From contig CAJTFH010000005.1 in NCBI GenBank assembly GCA_910575545.1, positions 1-64,000 of the forward strand: DNA of 64,000 bases, read 5' to 3'. Positions 1 to 7,856 of the stretch are shown piece by piece. Source of the DNA: Bacteroidales bacterium (lineage in GTDB: Bacteria; Bacteroidota; Bacteroidia; Bacteroidales; Muribaculaceae). A program made the translations under genes and the position numbers. The notes beneath the pieces were generated by a model, which made no database searches, was not told the origin of the DNA, and saw nothing but the letters and a program-made list of their open reading frames with translations. The stretch's first letter is position 1. Every line of letters starts with the position of its first letter.

Positions 1-135
1 GCCAATTTTTCCGCAATGCGCAAGTATGCGCTGGAAATGCTTAAAAAGCAAGACGACAAAATCAGTCTTAAGCGAAGACGCAAGAAATGTGGCCGTAATA
101 TTGACTATTTACTCAAGGTTTTTAAGGAAAGTTAA
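1..135 (+). mobile_element. ISAs1-family transposase, C-terminal end (partial)
   Basis: Frame 1 is open from the window edge to a TAA at 133-135 and gives 44 residues. They start with an FSAMRKYALEMLKK stretch, followed by a very basic KRRRKK run and a final DYLLKVF. This arrangement (R-x2-AL-x-LLK, basic run, YLLKV close to the stop) is how ISAs1/H-repeat-associated DDE transposases end. Only the C-terminus lies in the window, so whether the element is intact cannot be judged. It points towards the minus-strand glycan cluster. Family assignment is from memory of the C-terminal pattern. Confidence 0.68.
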
Positions 136-339
136 ATCTCATGCGCCAGCCCTGGCAAATTGCTGAATTTTAGCCCTATATCCGCCTGCCGCGCAGGCTT
201 TGAAGGCATCCCGTTTGCTGCCTCGAAGAGGGCATCAGCGGCATTCAAGCGGCAATTCAAGAGGATTCAAGAGGGATGCCAGCGGGGCAAGTCGAAATTA
301 CAGTGCATATTATCAGCAGGTGTTACGGCACTGCGGATA

Positions 340-455
340 GTAGGGGCGCACGGCTCGTGCGTCTGAAACCGATTTTAATCGCTTTGTCAATAAATAAACT
401 ATATTATCGTTTGATTGCCAAGCGCATATCGGACGCACGAGCCGTGCATCCCTAC
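340..455. repeat. Inverted pair of REP-like palindromic units
   Basis: Two 24-bp copies lie in opposite orientation at 340-363 and 432-455, differing at 2 of 24 positions. Each copy contains its own small hairpin (GCACG-GCT-CGTGC and its complement). The 68-bp spacer is AT-rich and has no gene. The pair lies between the transposase end and the 3' end of a glycosyltransferase, so it could act as a transcript-end structure or be a dispersed REP/BIME-type repeat. Apart from this pair, nothing is recognised in the gene-free stretch 136-491. Confidence 0.6.
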
Positions 456-491
456 GATTCAGATTTGGTCTTTGCCTCTATACAAGGGGGC

Positions 492-1418
492 TTAATAGAG
501 GGGACGGAGGAGGCGGGCGGCGGCGCGCCCTCCGAGGGCCACGTAGCGGCTGGCGGCGCGGAGAAGGAGGCGGTGGAAACGCGATTGCTCTTTGTCGATG
601 GCTGCAGAGAGGAGGCTGCGGGAGGCTGCGGCGGCGTTTTCGCGGGCATAGTTGCCGGCAAGCAGCGCGCGGCGCAGGTTGGGGTAGCGGCGCAGCCTGC
701 GGTCGGGCATGGATGATTCTATAGCGTCTAATGCGGCCTCCCATTTTTTTTGCGAGGAGGAGAAGTCGGTGCCGGTGATCGATGAGGCCTGGCTGAAGAC
801 ATCTACGGTTACCGGGCCTCCGAGTTTTTCAATGCGCGGTGACAGCAGCAGCATCCGTGTGCCCAGTTCGATGTCGTTCCATCCCATAATGTCGGGATTC
901 CATTCTCCGGCACGGCGCACAAGCGATGTGCGTGCGGCCCAGCGCTGAGTGCCCATCGAGCCGTGCATCACGCAGTGCCACAGCGGGTCGGCGGCATAAA
1001 ACGGTTTGCGCACGGTGGCGCCGTTGAGCAGGTGCATGTTGATGTCCCACCCCACGAGGTCGGGCTGTCGCGGCGATGTAAGTGCGGTGAGGGCACGTGC
1101 GCAGTGGTCGGGTGCCATGGTGTCGTCGCTGTCGAAAAACATCACGAACTCCGATGTGGTTTCTGCCAGGGCGCGGTTGCGTGCGGCTGCCGCCCCTGGT
1201 CGGGCTTCGGTCAGCACGTCGATTTGGAAGTCGCCCCTTTCGTTTGCCTTTTTCCACTGCTGAAGCGTTGGGAGTGTGCTGTCGGTTGAGTTGTTATCGA
1301 CCAATATAACCCGTAACGGCCTGAGGGTCTGCTGCTCCACGCTTTCGAGTGTGCGCTTCACCAATGATGCCCGGTTATAGACCGGGATTATTAGGGTTAA
1401 CGCTTCGAGTTGTTTCAT
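492..1418 (-). CDS. Glycosyltransferase family 2
   Basis: 308-residue GT-A fold enzyme expected to transfer a sugar from a nucleotide-sugar in the cytoplasm during surface-glycan assembly. The N-terminus (LTLIIPVYNRASLVKRTL) is the classical GT2 nucleotide-binding strand; the metal-binding DSDD is at residues 96-99. The ATG at 1418 was chosen because the frame's earlier start at 1481 would overlap the preceding gene and precede the conserved IIPVYN strand by a non-homologous leader. It is the last gene of the minus-strand run that begins near 5471. The C-terminal 60 residues are Ala/Arg-rich with no domain recognised. Donor and acceptor are unknown. Confidence 0.85.
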   Translation of the reverse strand: MKQLEALTLIIPVYNRASLVKRTLESVEQQTLRPLRVILVDNNSTDSTLPTLQQWKKANERGDFQIDVLTEARPGAAAARNRALAETTSEFVMFFDSDDTMAPDHCARALTALTSPRQPDLVGWDINMHLLNGATVRKPFYAADPLWHCVMHGSMGTQRWAARTSLVRRAGEWNPDIMGWNDIELGTRMLLLSPRIEKLGGPVTVDVFSQASSITGTDFSSSQKKWEAALDAIESSMPDRRLRRYPNLRRALLAGNYARENAAAASRSLLSAAIDKEQSRFHRLLLRAASRYVALGGRAAARLLRPLY

Positions 1419-1449
1419 CGGATAATTGTTATTGGCAATATAACGGAGA

Positions 1450-2283
1450 TTATGGTAGACACATATATTTTCTAATATCACGGGTCGAAAGGGCTTTAAG
1501 AGCTCCTTTCAACATTGTTGTGGTGGCTTGAATCATTTTGGCCCGTTTTGCTCGGGTTAATCTCATCGCATTGACAAATATGCGGATGGGGAAAGTCAAG
1601 GGGTGCGTTAATGCAATCAAAGCACCTTTTGTGCGTAATGCACCGGGTGTTAAAATATGTACCCCGCCAGTTGGAATGTCGTGGTGTGTGACAATTGTTA
1701 TGGGGAAAAAATAGGTTTTTACGCCGAGTTTTAAGGCTCGGTAAAAAAAAAGGTCATCTTCACCTGCGGTAAAATAATCCGTGCCTAAACCGAAGTCGGG
1801 ACTGAATTGAAGGCCTGCCTGCTCTATTGTTTTTCTTCTGAATGCAATTTCGACAGATGCAGGGCTGAAAAAACGCGGGATATTGTGGTTCAGGCATATC
1901 ATTTTGGCAGGGTATGTCTTTCTCAGAAATCCGTCGTGTTGGAAAATTGCCATTTCAACATGTGGATGTTTTTTAAATGTGTTGATAACAGCCTCAAGTT
2001 GTTTGGAGGTATATATTAAATCGTCGTCTGCTATCAGAATTATTTCTCCAACCGAATGTTTGATGGCGTTGTTACGGTTGTTGCTCAGTCCATGGCTATT
2101 AGTGCGGTGTACGGAGATGTCCTCCCTGTCGGCGATTGAGTCGGGGATGGGCTGGTTTTCATGGCTTTGCCAAGATACTATATATTCCACTCCATTTACA
2201 ACCGGGAGAGACATTTTTGCTATATCGAGTATTCCGTCTGGTTTATGAGTGGAGATGGTTACAGATAGAATGGTTTCGTGCAT
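1450..2283 (-). CDS. Glycosyltransferase family 2
   Basis: 277 residues. The N-terminus LSVTISTHKPDGI is an unusual GT2 opening (THKP instead of VYN), followed by the NNRNNAI motif near residue 70 and the metal-binding ADDD at 85-88. A GEDDLFFYRALKLG stretch later in the protein fits the acceptor/base region of GT2 enzymes. It lies 31 bp upstream of the next GT2 gene and 26 bp after the ATP-grasp gene, suggesting co-transcription. The DNA is visibly more AT-rich than the housekeeping genes nearby, as in many variable glycan loci. Specific substrate unknown. Confidence 0.82.
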   Translation of the reverse strand: MHETILSVTISTHKPDGILDIAKMSLPVVNGVEYIVSWQSHENQPIPDSIADREDISVHRTNSHGLSNNRNNAIKHSVGEIILIADDDLIYTSKQLEAVINTFKKHPHVEMAIFQHDGFLRKTYPAKMICLNHNIPRFFSPASVEIAFRRKTIEQAGLQFSPDFGLGTDYFTAGEDDLFFYRALKLGVKTYFFPITIVTHHDIPTGGVHILTPGALRTKGALIALTHPLTFPIRIFVNAMRLTRAKRAKMIQATTTMLKGALKALSTRDIRKYMCLP

Positions 2284-2309
2284 GTTATTCGGGTTGATTA
2301 ATCAGGGGT

Positions 2310-3230
2310 TTATAATTTGGATGACAGGTAGTCATAGGCTGTATCCGACAGCATCTCTCGTTTTAATCCGGCTGGCGTGAATGTGTATTCGCCAAAGTAG
2401 ACCTTATTGTGTGCTTGATAAAGATCGACACGGACAAATGGTAATCCTTTTGATAACTGACGGCAGTATTTCAGCATATCATTAAATAGTGCAGGCCGAG
2501 GCATGTCTTTTGCGGTAGCGTGATTGTTTAAGCGGAGCCATTCATCTCTTTTTATCCAAGATGTGTCATAGGCGCTTTTTCGCATCGTATGTAGTTTCCC
2601 GTTATTTCTGTCGTAATATGCTATACAGATATGTGGCTCGCCATAGATGCAAAAAAATTTATAGTCAATAATGCAGGAGGAGTTGGGCGAATCATTTGGA
2701 AGTAGTTCTTCGGCCAAGATTTGTGGCTTTATGTTGAAATACTGGGTTTCGGCCCGATATCCTCCATAGACATGCCTCATCTCGTTTGCTAATTTACGGC
2801 GTATCGACTGCAGATTGCATCTGTGTTTATCGGTTACGATGATGGCATCGCCAGATCCATTGTTTAGTTTTATGACAAACTGGTTAGGAATGATGTTGAA
2901 ATCGATTTCGTTTACATTATTCCATGTTCCATATATTTTTGTCAACAGATGACCAAGTCCTATTTGCTCAATATATGACCTTGCCTCGATTTTATCCGCG
3001 AGTCGAGGCCATAATGTGATGTCAGATCGGAATTGCAGCACTCTGATTTTTTCAATAAATTCGGTGGGATTTTCCCAATTAATGCATCTGCCATATTCTT
3101 TTTTGAATAGTGCATTAGCTCTTCTTTCGGGATCGTGCCGGTATATTGTTCCGAGAATGCGTTCCTTGAATTTAAGCAGTGGAAGATGTATGTATGCTTT
3201 CAAGAAATATTTTACTGATTTGTTTGTCAT
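2310..3230 (-). CDS. TupA-like ATP-grasp protein
   Basis: 306 residues resembling the TupA-like ATP-grasp family found in capsule and teichuronopeptide loci, whose members are thought to form amide or similar bonds on cell-surface glycans. Supporting features are the opening region with FKKEYGRCINWENPTEF, the LADKIEAR segment, NQFVIKLNNGSGD (nucleotide-grasp strand) near residues 115-130, and DYKFFCIYGEPH with a late VRVDLY and GEYTF, which match the family's metal/ATP-binding order. The start codon overlaps the stop of the upstream GT4 gene in an ATGA junction at 3227-3230, implying translational coupling. Low GC compared with flanking genes. The chemistry is inferred from the family. Confidence 0.75.
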   Translation of the reverse strand: MTNKSVKYFLKAYIHLPLLKFKERILGTIYRHDPERRANALFKKEYGRCINWENPTEFIEKIRVLQFRSDITLWPRLADKIEARSYIEQIGLGHLLTKIYGTWNNVNEIDFNIIPNQFVIKLNNGSGDAIIVTDKHRCNLQSIRRKLANEMRHVYGGYRAETQYFNIKPQILAEELLPNDSPNSSCIIDYKFFCIYGEPHICIAYYDRNNGKLHTMRKSAYDTSWIKRDEWLRLNNHATAKDMPRPALFNDMLKYCRQLSKGLPFVRVDLYQAHNKVYFGEYTFTPAGLKREMLSDTAYDYLSSKL

Positions 3231-4357
3231 GGTTGTAGGCGGGATTGCCAGAAGGTGAGGAAGCGGCGTGCGACGGTGGTGGCGGAGTTGTGTTTGACCA
3301 CGAACTCGCGGCTGCGGAGGCCGCGCTCACGCAACTGTTGTGGATGGGTTATTATCTGCTCGAAGAGGGCTGTCATGGCGTCAACGTCGATCGGGGCGTT
3401 GAAGATGGGGCGGTTGGCGCCGGGGCCAGTCTCGCCTATGAAGTCGTAGTATTCGGGTTCGCCGCCGCTTACGGTGCACTGGCCGTTTGCCATTGCGAGA
3501 AGGGCGTTGGTGGCGGGGGTGTAGCTGTAGGCTTGGTCTATGACAACGTGGGCGCTTTTGAGCAGTTCGATGTATTCTTTGTAAGGGCGGTTTTCGACTA
3601 TTACAAGTTCGGCTTTGCCGGGGTGGCGCTCGATGGCCCGGCGGGCGGCTGTCTCTAAACGGTCGGTGCCTTTTATTGTCATGCGGTAGTTGTGTCGGCC
3701 GAGAAACAGCCTTACTTTTCCGGGCCGCTCGGGGATTCCGACCGGTGTGATAGCATCGGTGTCGATAGGGATGCCTCCGTAGGCGCATTTTTGCGGCGGC
3801 AGGACGCGTCTGATTGACAGGTGGTATTCATAGAGAGCAGCCACGGCGCCGTCGATGTGGGCATATATGTGGCTGCAATGCGGCTGCAGAGGGGGGGTTA
3901 GCCATGCCTGTTCTGTTTCAGGGTGCTCTATGGCCAGGGGTGCCGGGGAGCCGTAATGCCGGAATTCGTTATACCGTAGAGTGGAATGCGGGCTGAGGCA
4001 CTCTTCGATATAGGGGGTGTCGGTGCCGAGGGCTGTGAGGAATACGGAGCGGTTTTCGCGCCTGAGGCGGTCGAAGATGTAGCGGCAGCGGTGTGGCCTG
4101 AGGCAGAGGAATATGGGGTTGTGGATTGCAACTATGTCGAATCCCTGCAGCTGTTGGTGCAGGCGGTGTTTTACGCGCCACCAGAGTTCCAGACCTCCGA
4201 GTTTGCCGCTGTGGCGGCGCAGCAGGTCGATGTCGCGCTCCGTATCCATCCACATAGTGCCGTCGGAGGCCACAACCACCTCCTGTCCGAGCTGTCGTAG
4301 CCCGGTGGCAAGGGTGCGGTGGCAGTTGCTGGCGTCGCCTAAAAGGAGGATACGCAT
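3227..4357 (-). CDS. GT4-like glycosyltransferase
   Basis: 376 residues with a GT-B layout. The N-terminal Rossmann strand is MRILLLGDASNCHRTLATGL; a central VRLFLGRHNYR...KGTDRL stretch begins the donor-binding half; YSYTPATNALLAMANGQ and GGEPEYYDFIGE near the C-terminus resemble the E-x7-E region of GT4 enzymes. ATG 4357 is preferred over an in-frame ATG at 4423 because the latter would overlap the preceding lipoprotein gene by 56 bp, whereas 4357 leaves a 10-bp gap. It is translationally coupled to the ATP-grasp gene through an ATGA overlap. Donor sugar unknown. Confidence 0.75.
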   Translation of the reverse strand: MRILLLGDASNCHRTLATGLRQLGQEVVVASDGTMWMDTERDIDLLRRHSGKLGGLELWWRVKHRLHQQLQGFDIVAIHNPIFLCLRPHRCRYIFDRLRRENRSVFLTALGTDTPYIEECLSPHSTLRYNEFRHYGSPAPLAIEHPETEQAWLTPPLQPHCSHIYAHIDGAVAALYEYHLSIRRVLPPQKCAYGGIPIDTDAITPVGIPERPGKVRLFLGRHNYRMTIKGTDRLETAARRAIERHPGKAELVIVENRPYKEYIELLKSAHVVIDQAYSYTPATNALLAMANGQCTVSGGEPEYYDFIGETGPGANRPIFNAPIDVDAMTALFEQIITHPQQLRERGLRSREFVVKHNSATTVARRFLTFWQSRLQP

Positions 4358-4367
4358 GGGCGTGGAA

Positions 4368-5471
4368 CTACAGATAGCGTTGTATGGCCGATTCGAGTCG
4401 GGTGATGTCTTCAATGCGTTCAACCAGCTCGCCGTTGCGGTTGATGATGAATGTGGCGGGCAGAGATGTCACGTTGTAGCGCAGCAGGTTGGCGGCTCCT
4501 TCTTTGGGCGAGTTGTAGACGGTTATCCATGGGAGGTTGCGTGCGGCCTGTTTCCAGAAGAATTCGTCATCGTCGACCGACACCTGGTAGATTTCCAACC
4601 CTTTGCCTTTGTTGGCGTTGTAGATTTTGGCCAGTTCGAGGTTGAAGGCGGGTGAGGCTTCGGCGCTGTAGGCGGTGAAGTTGAGCACTACTACATTGCC
4701 TTTCGATGTCACCTCCGACAGCGTTTGGGTGTTTCCTTCGTCGTCGAGCAATGTTATTTCCGGCAGATGGATTTCCTGGGCTACGATGGTGTCGGTGGGC
4801 AAGGATGCGCCTGCCGATTTCCGGTTGCCGATGTAGAGATTGGCCAGGAATGCGGTGCGTGGGTCGGCAGGGCGTTGGCTTGCAAATGCGTTGGCCACGG
4901 CTCCGATCAGGCGCAGGTCTGTTTTTTCAGACGGGTTAAACAGAAGGGTGTTGCCGACTCGGCGGAAGATGGTGTAGTATGATACTATGCCTGAGGGGTC
5001 GCGCAGAATCTGTTCGGCTAAGGCCCGTTTCAGCTCCGGGTCATAGGCAACGGCTTCTTCCCCTCCCCGCTTGACGGCTTGAGCAATCATGTCGTTGACT
5101 TGTTGCATCTGTTCTGCAGACTCAGAACCTCCCACGGTGTAGGAGATGCCGAATGATGATGCATCGGCAGTGATTGTGACGCTTTCAAGGCTGTCGATCG
5201 GGAAATATACCGATTCGTTTCCGAGGGTTAGACGGTAGACTTCCGGATGCCCGGCGGGTTCACCGGCAATGGAAAAGCTTCCGTTTTCGCCTATGGTCAC
5301 GGTGTCGGCCGGATACCATCCTCCGTTGCCGTTGGGGGCTTCGAGCACGAGGCTTTTACCTTCACCGGAAGCCACGGTGCCTTCGATGTGCCATTTCTTG
5401 TCGGTGCAGCCTGTGAGCCATGCTGCAGCCGATAGGGCTACTATGGCAGATGCGATGCTGTATCTTCTCAT
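4368..5471 (-). CDS. TlpA/DUF4369-type thioredoxin-fold lipoprotein without CXXC
   Basis: 367 residues. A lipoprotein signal with lipobox LTGC (Cys22) is followed by a DUF4369-like beta domain (HIEGTV...LVLEAPNG, roughly 28-110), a helical linker and a C-terminal AhpC/TSA-TlpA fold (from about 245: IHLPEITLLDDEGN, NVVVLNFTAYSAEASP, YNVTSLPATFIINRNGELV). Family members normally carry W-C-x2-C at the start of the first thioredoxin helix. Here the segment reads AYSAEASP with no cysteine, so it cannot act as a dithiol reductase. The cis-proline loop (TSLPATF) is kept. It sits at the head of the glycan cluster, 10 bp before the GT4 gene. Confidence 0.8.
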   Translation of the reverse strand: MRRYSIASAIVALSAAAWLTGCTDKKWHIEGTVASGEGKSLVLEAPNGNGGWYPADTVTIGENGSFSIAGEPAGHPEVYRLTLGNESVYFPIDSLESVTITADASSFGISYTVGGSESAEQMQQVNDMIAQAVKRGGEEAVAYDPELKRALAEQILRDPSGIVSYYTIFRRVGNTLLFNPSEKTDLRLIGAVANAFASQRPADPRTAFLANLYIGNRKSAGASLPTDTIVAQEIHLPEITLLDDEGNTQTLSEVTSKGNVVVLNFTAYSAEASPAFNLELAKIYNANKGKGLEIYQVSVDDDEFFWKQAARNLPWITVYNSPKEGAANLLRYNVTSLPATFIINRNGELVERIEDITRLESAIQRYL

Positions 5472-5485
5472 GCGGTTCGGTGTTT

Positions 5486-5881
5486 TTATTCAAACTTGGC
5501 GCTGATGGCTGTGGCGATGCCGGCCATCTCCTGCTGAGGCAGGGTGAGTTTGGGGGCGCAGAAGTTCATGTCGGCACCTTCGTTCATGGGCACGAGGTGC
5601 ACATGGGTGTGGGGAACGTCGAGGCCTATGACCGTTACACCTACTTTACGGCATGGGATTGCCTGTTTGATTGCTTTCGCTACCCGTTTTGCAAAGAGCA
5701 TCAGGGCGGAGTATTCCTCGTCGGAGAGGTCGAAGATGTAGTCGACCTCTTTTTTGGGAATTACCAGAACATGGCCGGGGTGCACCGGGTTTATGTCGAG
5801 GAAAGCGAAGTGGCGCTCATCTTCGGCCACTTTGTATGAGGGGATTTCCCCTGCTGCGATTCGTGAAAATATTGATGGCAT
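5486..5881 (-). CDS. HIT family hydrolase (Hint-like)
   Basis: 131-residue histidine-triad protein. IFSRIAAGEIPSYKV at the N-terminus is the usual Hint opening, and HTHVHLVPMN carries the His triad at residues 91, 93 and 95. Such enzymes hydrolyse purine nucleoside phosphoramidates or aminoacyl-adenylates in the cytosol. It lies 14 bp upstream of the lipoprotein gene and downstream of greA on the same strand, separated from greA by facing 7-bp repeat arrays. Length and motifs are normal for the family. Confidence 0.93.
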   Translation of the reverse strand: MPSIFSRIAAGEIPSYKVAEDERHFAFLDINPVHPGHVLVIPKKEVDYIFDLSDEEYSALMLFAKRVAKAIKQAIPCRKVGVTVIGLDVPHTHVHLVPMNEGADMNFCAPKLTLPQQEMAGIATAISAKFE

Positions 5882-5890
5882 GGTGGGTTT

Positions 5891-6000
5891 AAGTCGTGAG
5901 TTTTAAGTAGTAAGTCGCCAGTTGATTGGATGGTGCGGAAAATCCTATGGTTATATGAATCAACCAAGACTCCCGGCTTTTAACTTGCGGCTTTCAGCTT
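5891..6000. repeat. Facing arrays of 7-bp repeats between greA and the HIT gene
   Basis: Five consecutive heptads from 5891 (aagtcgt, gagtttt, aagtagt, aagtcgc, cagttga) point one way. Four heptads at 5973-6000 (ccggctt, ttaactt, gcggctt, tcagctt) are the same kind of unit on the other strand. The second array ends at the base adjoining the greA stop codon at 6001. The 47 bp between the arrays are unremarkable. The arrangement could fold as a large imperfect stem in the greA-HIT transcript. Similar arrays occur at 32283-32427, 38561-38595 and 39965-39999. Confidence 0.7.
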
Positions 6001-6471
6001 TTACAATGATATCTCTTCGATTTCAAATTTCATTAGGCCGGCTGGTACTTGGATTTCAACCAGGTCGCCGACTTTGTGGCCGAGCAGCCCTTTGGCGATG
6101 GGGGTTGAGGCTCCGATTTTCTTCTCGCGGAGATTGGCTTCGGAATCGGCCACGATGGTGTATTCCACACTCATGCCGTTGCTGGTGTTTTTGATTTTGA
6201 CGCGAGAGAGGATGTTGACCTCGTCGGTGTTGAGCTTTGTCTCGTCGATTATGCGGGCGTTGGCCACGAGGTCTTTGAGCTTGGCGATTTTCATCTCAAG
6301 CATTCCCTGTGCCTCTTTGGCTGCGTCATATTCAGAATTTTCCGACAGGTCGCCTTTGTCGCGCGCTTCGGCGATGGCCGCCGATATGCGGGGGCGTTCC
6401 ACACTTTCAAGATAGGCTATCTCTTCCATTTTTTTCTTGTAGCCATCTTTGGTCATGTAAGTTAAAGCCAT
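6001..6471 (-). CDS. greA: Transcription elongation factor GreA
   Basis: 156 residues, normal GreA length. GreA binds the secondary channel of RNA polymerase and stimulates cleavage of backtracked transcripts. The N-terminal coiled coil is clear (YKKKMEEIAYLESVERP, then ARDKGDLSENSEYDAAKEAQ, whose acidic loop DLSENSEY includes the catalytic Asp/Glu pair). The C-terminal FKBP-like domain holds GLLGHKVGDLVEIQVPAG. It is divergent from prfB and has a good promoter at 6598-6629. The stop codon abuts a 7-bp repeat array. Confidence 0.97.
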   Translation of the reverse strand: MALTYMTKDGYKKKMEEIAYLESVERPRISAAIAEARDKGDLSENSEYDAAKEAQGMLEMKIAKLKDLVANARIIDETKLNTDEVNILSRVKIKNTSNGMSVEYTIVADSEANLREKKIGASTPIAKGLLGHKVGDLVEIQVPAGLMKFEIEEISL

Positions 6472-6597
6472 GATATTACGTCTGTTAAGATTTTACAATA
6501 ATATGGTGAAGTTTCCATGCGTAACAAAAAAGATAGCGCCTCGCCCCAAAGAGAGGTGGGGGAGACCCTAAATTGTTGTGCCGTTACTTCTACACCA

Positions 6598-6629
6598 CAA
6601 ATTTAGCGATTAATTTCTGAACGGGCAAA
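6598..6629 (-). promoter_or_regulatory. Bacteroidetes promoter for greA
   Basis: On the minus strand, TTTG (6629-6626) and TAAATTTG (6605-6598) are separated by exactly 20 bp, matching the sigma-ABfr -33/-7 consensus. Transcription would start about 120 bp before the greA ATG. Confidence 0.7.
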
Positions 6630-6709
6630 TGTGGGGCGGTTATTTTCCCGTGCGGAAAAAAATGTGTAATTTCGCATTTAAATAACAAAATTCCTAACCT
6701 GAAGTTTTC

Positions 6710-7831
6710 ATGATTACCCAGGAACAGCTGAAAGATGCCATTGAACGTAAAGATGCGCTCAAACGCTATCTCGACATAGATAACAAGAAAATACAGATTG
6801 AGGAGGAGGAGCTTCGTACCCATGTGCCCGACTTCTGGGAGCACCCTAAAGAGGCACAGGCCCAGATGAAGAAGATCAAAGACCTCCAGGCCTGGGTCAA
6901 CGGCTATCATGAGGTTGAGGTGGCGGTAGACGAGCTGCAGAACGGCTGGGACTTTTTCAAGGAGGGTCTGGTTGAGGAGGCTGAAGTCGACGCCATGCAT
7001 GCCGATGCCATAGCCAAAATCGAATCGCTCGAACTGCGCAATATGCTCCGCCGCGAGGAAGACCACATGGGTGTGGTGTTGAAAATCAACTCCGGTGCGG
7101 GTGGCACAGAGAGCCAGGACTGGGCCTCGATGCTGATGCGTATGTATCTGCGTTATTGCGAGAAGCATGGCTACAAGACCTCTGTAGCCAACCTGCTCGA
7201 CGGTGATGAGGCAGGAATCAAGTCGTGCACCATCAACGTTGAGGGTGATTTCGCCTACGGCTATCTGAAGAGCGAAAACGGTGTTCACCGGCTTGTGCGT
7301 GTGTCGCCCTATAATGCCCAGGGAAAGCGCATGACCTCATTCGCGTCGGTGTTTGTCACCCCCTTGGTTGACGACACTATCGAGGTGAAGGTTGAGCCGG
7401 CGCTGATGTCGTGGGACACTTTCCGCTCCGGTGGTGCCGGCGGCCAGAACGTCAACAAGGTGGAATCGGGTGTGCGTCTGCGCTACCAATACACCGACCC
7501 CTATACCGGCGAGAAAGAGGAAATCCTGATTGAAAACACCGAGACCCGCGACCAGCCCAAGAACCGCGAGAACGCCTTGCGCCACCTGCGCTCCATCCTT
7601 TATGAGAAGGAGATGAACCACCGTTTGGAAGAACAGGCCAAGGTCGAGGCGGGGAAGATGAAAATCGAGTGGGGCTCGCAGATACGCAGCTATGTTTTCG
7701 ACGACCGCCGCGTCAAAGACCACCGCACCGGATTCCAGACCTCCGACGTAAACGGAGTTATGGACGGCGATCTCGACGGCTTCATCAAAGCCTACCTCAT
7801 GGAGTTCGCGGGCTCTGAAGAGCAGAAATGA
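6710..7831 (+). CDS. prfB: Peptide chain release factor 2 (RF2), no programmed frameshift
   Basis: 373 residues; recognises UGA and UAA stops and triggers peptidyl-tRNA hydrolysis. The GGAGGQNVNKVE motif (GGQ, near residue 245) and the RF2-type N-terminal helical domain are clear. Most bacterial prfB genes need a +1 shift at CUU-UGA-C inside the codons for Y-L-D. Here Tyr20-Leu21-Asp22 are read straight through as TAT CTC GAC with no in-frame TGA and no internal purine-rich stimulator, so one continuous frame encodes the whole protein. The UGA-sensing autoregulation is therefore absent. A weak TAATTTCG box at 6667-6674 may be its promoter. Confidence 0.97.
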   Translation: MITQEQLKDAIERKDALKRYLDIDNKKIQIEEEELRTHVPDFWEHPKEAQAQMKKIKDLQAWVNGYHEVEVAVDELQNGWDFFKEGLVEEAEVDAMHADAIAKIESLELRNMLRREEDHMGVVLKINSGAGGTESQDWASMLMRMYLRYCEKHGYKTSVANLLDGDEAGIKSCTINVEGDFAYGYLKSENGVHRLVRVSPYNAQGKRMTSFASVFVTPLVDDTIEVKVEPALMSWDTFRSGGAGGQNVNKVESGVRLRYQYTDPYTGEKEEILIENTETRDQPKNRENALRHLRSILYEKEMNHRLEEQAKVEAGKMKIEWGSQIRSYVFDDRRVKDHRTGFQTSDVNGVMDGDLDGFIKAYLMEFAGSEEQK

Positions 7832-7856
7832 GCAACCCCTCTGAACCGATAACAAA

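Noticed and set aside
276-716. Open frame covering the REP pair and the 3' end of the GT2 gene
   Set aside because: Low-complexity Gly/Ala product overlapping the opposite-strand glycosyltransferase.
6590-7288. Open frame (232 codons) antisense to prfB
   Set aside because: prfB is unmistakable on the other strand, and the antisense product has no recognisable features.
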